Shown in pieces: positions 61,067 through 64,000 of a stretch of DNA of 64,000 nucleotides; positions within the stretch are counted from its first letter, which is position 1; each line of letters starts with the position of its first letter. Location of the stretch: the NCBI RefSeq assembly GCF_022427145.1, contig NZ_JAKSXN010000015.1, forward strand, positions 27,890 through 91,889, given 5' to 3'. The translations under genes and the position numbers were made by a program. Source of the DNA: Paenibacillus timonensis. GTDB taxonomy: Bacteria > Bacillota > Bacilli > Paenibacillales > Paenibacillaceae. Below the pieces are notes generated by a model. That model had not been told where the DNA came from, made no database searches, and saw only the letters and a program-made list of their open reading frames with translations.

Positions 61067-61101
61067 TTGCAAACATCAAATTTAAGAAATGAGGGATGAC
61101 C

Positions 61102-61290
61102 GTGTTAAATGAAGCGTACACCGCTGAAATGTTGATGAGGCTCCAAGCGTCAGAGCTTCAAAGAATTAATCGCGAAGCCTGGAAGTGGATCGTACCTAAA
61201 CCCCCGAAGAGCCGTTTACAAACCCGAATCAGCGGATGGTTTCGCCTTCGTCCGGTAACAACCGATTCTTGCTGTACCGCGTGCTGTTAG
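61102..61290 (+). CDS. Small protein ending in a CCTACC cysteine motif
   Basis: 62 residues from a GTG at 61102 (GAGGG with 6-base spacing). A helical start ('AEMLMRLQASELQRINREAWKW'), a proline-lysine linker, a basic amphipathic stretch ('RISGWFRLRP') and the C-terminus D-S-C-C-T-A-C-C. No close family known to me. It lies 28 bp before arsM, with the arsM ribosome site in the gap, and the double CC pairs recall the N-terminal 'SCC...ACC' of ArsM and arsenic metallochaperones. I infer As(III) binding or delivery; it may also be an Fe-S or other metal ligand. Confidence 0.7.
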   Translation: MLNEAYTAEMLMRLQASELQRINREAWKWIVPKPPKSRLQTRISGWFRLRPVTTDSCCTACC

Positions 61291-61318
61291 TTTACTTCAT
61301 CCTAAAGGAGGAAAAAAC

Positions 61319-62140
61319 ATGAATGAATTAACCCATGACGAAATCCGTCAAAATGTCCGCCAACGTTATCGGCAAATCGCGGTTCAAAGTGCTTCCGAGC
61401 CCAACGCTGCCGAGTCAAGCTGCTGCTCACCGAACGCCGTCGCTTGCTGCAGTACGCCCACCGATTTCAAGGAGATCTCGGCAGGCTTGGGCTATTCCGG
61501 TGAAGAATTAAATGCCGTGCCCGATGGCGCCAATTTAGGTCTTGGTTGCGGGAATCCGCAGGCGATCGCGCAACTGGCTCCCGGGGAAGTTGTCGTTGAT
61601 TTGGGAAGCGGCGGCGGTTTTGATTGTTTTCTAGCCTCGCGACAGGTCGGAGAATCGGGGAAGGTCATCGGGGTTGACATGACGCCGGAAATGGTTAGCC
61701 GTGCCCGCCAAAACGCGCTTAAGGGCGGGTTTGCGAATGTGGATTTCCGATTAGGCGAAATTGAACACTTGCCGGTTGCCGATCAATCCGTGGATGTGAT
61801 CATCTCTAACTGCGTCGTCAACCTTTCGCCCGACAAAGAACAGGTTTTTCGAGAAGCTTACCGCGTATTGCTCCCGGGCGGACGCCTCGCCATCTCGGAT
61901 GTTGTTACGACTGCGGAATTGCCTCCCGAAATCAAAAATGATCTGGAGGACCTGTATGCCGGGTGCATATCCGGCGCTTCCTCCATCCCAGAATTGGAAA
62001 AAATGCTGGCCCAGAGCGGCTTCACCAACATTAGTATCCTGCCGAAGGACGAATCGAAAACCTTCATCAAAGAATGGATCCCCGGCATCAAGCTGGAGGA
62101 ATATCTCGTATCCGCCGTCATCCAAGCAGTTAAAGCGTAG
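61319..62140 (+). CDS. arsM: Arsenite S-adenosylmethionine methyltransferase
   Basis: 273 residues with an AAAGGAGG site. The SAM motif 'VVVDLGSGGGFDCFLA' and the conserved arsenite-binding cysteines C77 (GLGCGNP), C165 (SNCVVNL) and C216 (AGCISGA) are as in characterised ArsM. Extra cysteine pairs lie near the N-terminus (C35/C36 and C43/C44). It methylates As(III) to volatile or less toxic species. Paired with the small cysteine-ended protein in front. Confidence 0.96.
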   Translation: MNELTHDEIRQNVRQRYRQIAVQSASEPNAAESSCCSPNAVACCSTPTDFKEISAGLGYSGEELNAVPDGANLGLGCGNPQAIAQLAPGEVVVDLGSGGGFDCFLASRQVGESGKVIGVDMTPEMVSRARQNALKGGFANVDFRLGEIEHLPVADQSVDVIISNCVVNLSPDKEQVFREAYRVLLPGGRLAISDVVTTAELPPEIKNDLEDLYAGCISGASSIPELEKMLAQSGFTNISILPKDESKTFIKEWIPGIKLEEYLVSAVIQAVKA

Positions 62141-62171
62141 GGACAATACAAGTTACCATTCACTATAAAAG

Positions 62172-62211
62172 AGCGCAGCGACTTCTGAAGATCAACGAGC
62201 CGCTGCGCTTT
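62172..62211 (+). terminator. Possible terminator after arsM
   Basis: 9-bp stem AGCGCAGCG (62172-62180) with CGCTGCGCT (62201-62209), 20-base loop, only a short T tract after. Confidence 0.5.
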
Positions 62212-62231
62212 CGCCGTATTGGCTTTTCCAG

Positions 62232-62795
62232 TTAAAGGGCGCCTACAGGTTCCTGTACTTTTTGATACATCGTGCTTAAAGTGGCCATTGTTGAAGCCGG
62301 CGCCGGCTCAAGCGGATAATACCCCTTCTTCGCCATCCATTGCCACACATCGTAAGCGTGGTGGGAACTCATGCAAAAAGCATGCTCCAGGAAGCTGCGG
62401 ATCTCCGGATGGCTCATCTCCATCGCTGCCCATGCATATTCGCGGCCTGCCCGTTTCAATGTCAGCAAATAGGCGGTAGCGATTTCGCGGTCATTAAATT
62501 GCTGAACCTCCGTTCTCGGCATCACCGGAACAGGGGCCGTCGGCGCGCTCGTAAAGGATTGCAGTACCGGCGTCAAATCAGGGATCGGTAGTCGTCCGGC
62601 AGCTCCCTCCATTTTGCTCAAAAACTCGACCTTCATATTATAGTCTTGAATGTGCAGAGGAAAATGCCGCTGCAGGATCGACTTGAGCTCCGGATCTTGG
62701 ACCTGATTCATGAAACAGGCCATGTTCGTAATGGAATTGACACAGCTTAAAGTCAGCTCGTTTAAATCTTGCGCTTCATGTGCGGCCAATTGCAT
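62232..62795 (-). CDS. CotF-like spore coat protein
   Basis: 187 residues from the ATG at 62795, preceded by AAGGAGGG; the frame extends to 62945 but without support. All-helical, ferritin-like: 'LAAHEAQDLNELTLSCVNSITNMACFMNQV' and 'CMSSHHAYDVWQWMAKKGYYPLEPA' match the CotF coat family. Proteins of this type coat the spore or are packed in it. Divergent from a second CotF-like gene. Confidence 0.85.
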   Translation of the reverse strand: MQLAAHEAQDLNELTLSCVNSITNMACFMNQVQDPELKSILQRHFPLHIQDYNMKVEFLSKMEGAAGRLPIPDLTPVLQSFTSAPTAPVPVMPRTEVQQFNDREIATAYLLTLKRAGREYAWAAMEMSHPEIRSFLEHAFCMSSHHAYDVWQWMAKKGYYPLEPAPASTMATLSTMYQKVQEPVGAL

Positions 62796-62954
62796 GTCAA
62801 AATGCCCTCCTTGGATATGAGTGATCAAACCACCTTTAGCGTGTACTGTCCAATGTTTCCTATGCAGTTTCCGCGTCGGTGGATCATTCCCAACTCTCAC
62901 AAAATAAGGACGCCAAATTCTACAGGGACAATTACCCATTTTCATCCAGGCGAA

Positions 62955-62960
62955 TATAAT
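62955..62960 (+). promoter_or_regulatory. -10-like TATAAT for the second CotF-like gene
   Basis: TATAAT 31 bp before the GTG at 62991; no good -35 is visible, so an alternative sigma may use it. Confidence 0.3.
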
Positions 62961-62990
62961 GAACCAATTCTAACCCTGGAGTGTGAAATT

Positions 62991-63476
62991 GTGGATAATT
63001 CACGGAACCATGAACACTTAGCCTGGCATGAAACGATGGAACTTCACGAGCTAGTCGCTTTTCAATCTACGCATCTGGCTGTTTTTAAGAAGAAACTGCC
63101 CACCATTCAACAACCGGCCCTCAAAGCGCTTTACGCCGAAACGATCAAAGCACTGGAGCAAAATTTACGCGAATTGCTGAAATTTTATCCGATGGCTCCG
63201 ACCATGGCTCGCAACACGTCGCCGGACATGACGGCAGTGGAAGCGGCCACTCTGCTCGGTTTTCTGAAAACTGCCGTACGAAACTACGCCATCGCCATCA
63301 CGGAAACAGCTACGCCTCAGCTTCGCGATACGTTCCAGAAACAGCTGCTCGGCGCGATTTCGTTACATGCCAAGGTGTTCAACTTTATGTACCAGCATGG
63401 CTTCTATCCGTCTTACAATTTGGAGCAGCTGCTTGCAAACGATGTAAAGATGGCCAACAATGCGTTAAATATGTAA
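62991..63476 (+). CDS. CotF-like spore coat protein, second copy
   Basis: 161 residues from a GTG at 62991 with GGAG nine bases before; the frame is open from 62769 but that part overlaps the divergent gene and its promoter. 'HETMELHELVAFQSTHLAVFKKKL' and 'HAKVFNFMYQHGFYPSYNLEQLL' are CotF-type. It shares the family of the neighbour but little identity. Other GTG/ATG starts (e.g. ATG in H-E-T-M-E-L-H-E) are possible. Confidence 0.75.
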   Translation: MDNSRNHEHLAWHETMELHELVAFQSTHLAVFKKKLPTIQQPALKALYAETIKALEQNLRELLKFYPMAPTMARNTSPDMTAVEAATLLGFLKTAVRNYAIAITETATPQLRDTFQKQLLGAISLHAKVFNFMYQHGFYPSYNLEQLLANDVKMANNALNM

Positions 63477-63481
63477 TCATG

Positions 63482-63509
63482 CGAAAGCCCCGTATTAACG
63501 GGGCTTTCG
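63482..63509. terminator. Terminator after the CotF-like gene
   Basis: 12-bp perfect stem (63482-63493, 63498-63509) with a 4-base loop. Confidence 0.85.
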
Positions 63510-63511
63510 TT

Positions 63512-63549
63512 GGCTTTACCATGGCTTTACCGGCTTTATCGGCTTTACC
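63512..63549. repeat. GGCTTTACC direct repeats
   Basis: Four 9-base units at 63512, 63523, 63532 (one change) and 63541, just after the terminator and close to the next gene's stop. Confidence 0.6.
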
Positions 63550-63554
63550 AGCTA

Positions 63555-63725
63555 TTACTTTTTCCGTTCCTTCTCCTCGGGCTCGTCATATTTATTAATA
63601 TGCGCCGTAATGGCCTCCACCGCCTCGTTGACATTCGTTGTGGCGGGGACTTCCTTCACTTCATCCTCGGTCTTATCTAGAAAATTTTGATGATCCGCAC
63701 GGATCGCTTCGATTTTATTGCTCAT
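63555..63725 (-). CDS. Small acidic protein of 56 residues
   Basis: Starts M-S-N-K-I-E-A-I-R-A-D and ends E-E-K-E-R-K-K. GGAGGCC with 5-base spacing precedes the ATG. Rich in Glu/Lys/Asp/Thr, with no cysteine and no TM helix; the middle 'TNVNEAVEAITAHINKYDE' is probably helical. Codon use is normal. I do not recognise a family. Confidence 0.7.
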   Translation of the reverse strand: MSNKIEAIRADHQNFLDKTEDEVKEVPATTNVNEAVEAITAHINKYDEPEEKERKK

Positions 63726-63913
63726 GATTAGGCCTCCAAACGAATTTAGTTTACATAATATTTGTTACGTTATTTTGTCCTGAAGAGATAGGTTCAGGAA
63801 TAGCGTTTGTAGGCAAGTTCTGCGATATGTGTGGTAAATCCGTCCGCTTGGTGCCGGACAGTCAAAATTTTGTAGCGGATTTCATGTAACCTACCGGTCA
63901 GTCACCTTTTCGT

Positions 63914-63983
63914 AATACCTGCAAAAATACAGTTTTTTGAGCGCATGCCTGCCGATTTATCAAAATACCTGCAAAAATGCAGG
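63914..63983. repeat. Two palindromic repeat units, 50-bp period, at the window edge
   Basis: AATACCTGCA-AAAA-TACAG (from 63914) and AATACCTGCA-AAAA-TGCAGG (from 63964) are spaced 50 bases; both are followed by TTTTGAG and GCGCA-like bases. The second is a perfect 6-bp palindrome. They look like the start of an array running out of the window. The part 63726-63913 holds only a short hairpin CCTGAA/TTCAGG (63779-63798) and an inverted repeat AAATCCG/CGGATTT, and no gene I can see. Confidence 0.7.
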
Positions 63984-64000
63984 CTTTTGAGGCGCAAACA

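Overview
The window looks like a chromosomal segment of an aerobic to facultatively anaerobic, endospore-forming Firmicute of the Paenibacillaceae type. Reasons: a Bce-type antibiotic sensing module, a BirA box in front of bioB, strong purine-rich Shine-Dalgarno sites, many hairpin terminators followed by T-runs, spore proteins (LysM-M14 peptidase, CotF-like proteins, a DUF3231 protein, ComA/ComB sulfolactate enzymes) and a Staphylococcus/Bacillus-like narGHJI-nreABC nitrate respiration locus. Naming the genus is inference; no rRNA or tRNA gene was seen.

Layout. 0-1 kb: 3' end of a GxGYxYP-domain protein. 1-5.6 kb: bceRS-bceAB. 5.6-6.7 kb: orphan bioB under a perfect BirA operator. 6.8-12.5 kb: spore peptidoglycan peptidase, an aldo/keto reductase, a secreted protein, an ECF sigma/anti-sigma pair and a DUF3231 protein. 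12.5-15.7 kb: ComB, an MFS exporter and ComA (sulfolactate synthesis). 15.7-27.2 kb: nitrate respiration on the minus strand (narGHJI, nreABC, two hemerythrin-like proteins, and a NarK transporter carrying an unusual C-terminal PAS domain). 27.4-35.4 kb: small regulatory and housekeeping units (Rrf2 regulator with three matching operators, GNATs, NUDIX, a YdcZ-Crp-YdcZ cluster, MarR plus a drug exporter).

35.4-52.6 kb is the most striking part: an approximately 15-gene minus-strand catabolic island with a divergent IclR regulator. It joins a three-subunit molybdenum hydroxylase and its maturation proteins (MocA-like, XdhC), a UbiD-type prenyl-FMN decarboxylase, a second decarboxylase-like protein of the 4,5-dihydroxyphthalate decarboxylase (Pht5) family, a fumarate-reductase-like flavoprotein with its own 2Fe-2S protein, a complete but split 5-oxoprolinase (PxpB-PxpC ... 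PxpA) and a NitT/TauT-type ABC importer. My inference is a pathway for uptake, hydroxylation, ring reduction, decarboxylation and ATP-driven lactam opening of an N-heteroaromatic carboxylate; the substrate is unknown. A six-unit, 52-bp-period palindromic repeat array lies inside this island.

52.6-57 kb: murB, yebC, a VOC protein and an ABC-F ATPase. 57-62.2 kb: an arsenic locus (arsR-acr3-arsC, with a translationally coupled AraC regulator and a YghZ-type reductase on one strand; a cysteine-ended small protein and arsM on the other, behind a possible attenuating leader). 62.2-64 kb: two divergent CotF-like spore coat genes, a 56-residue acidic protein and the start of another palindromic repeat array. 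Two molybdoenzyme classes coexist: NarG (bis-MGD type) and the hydroxylase (cytosine-dinucleotide type by family).
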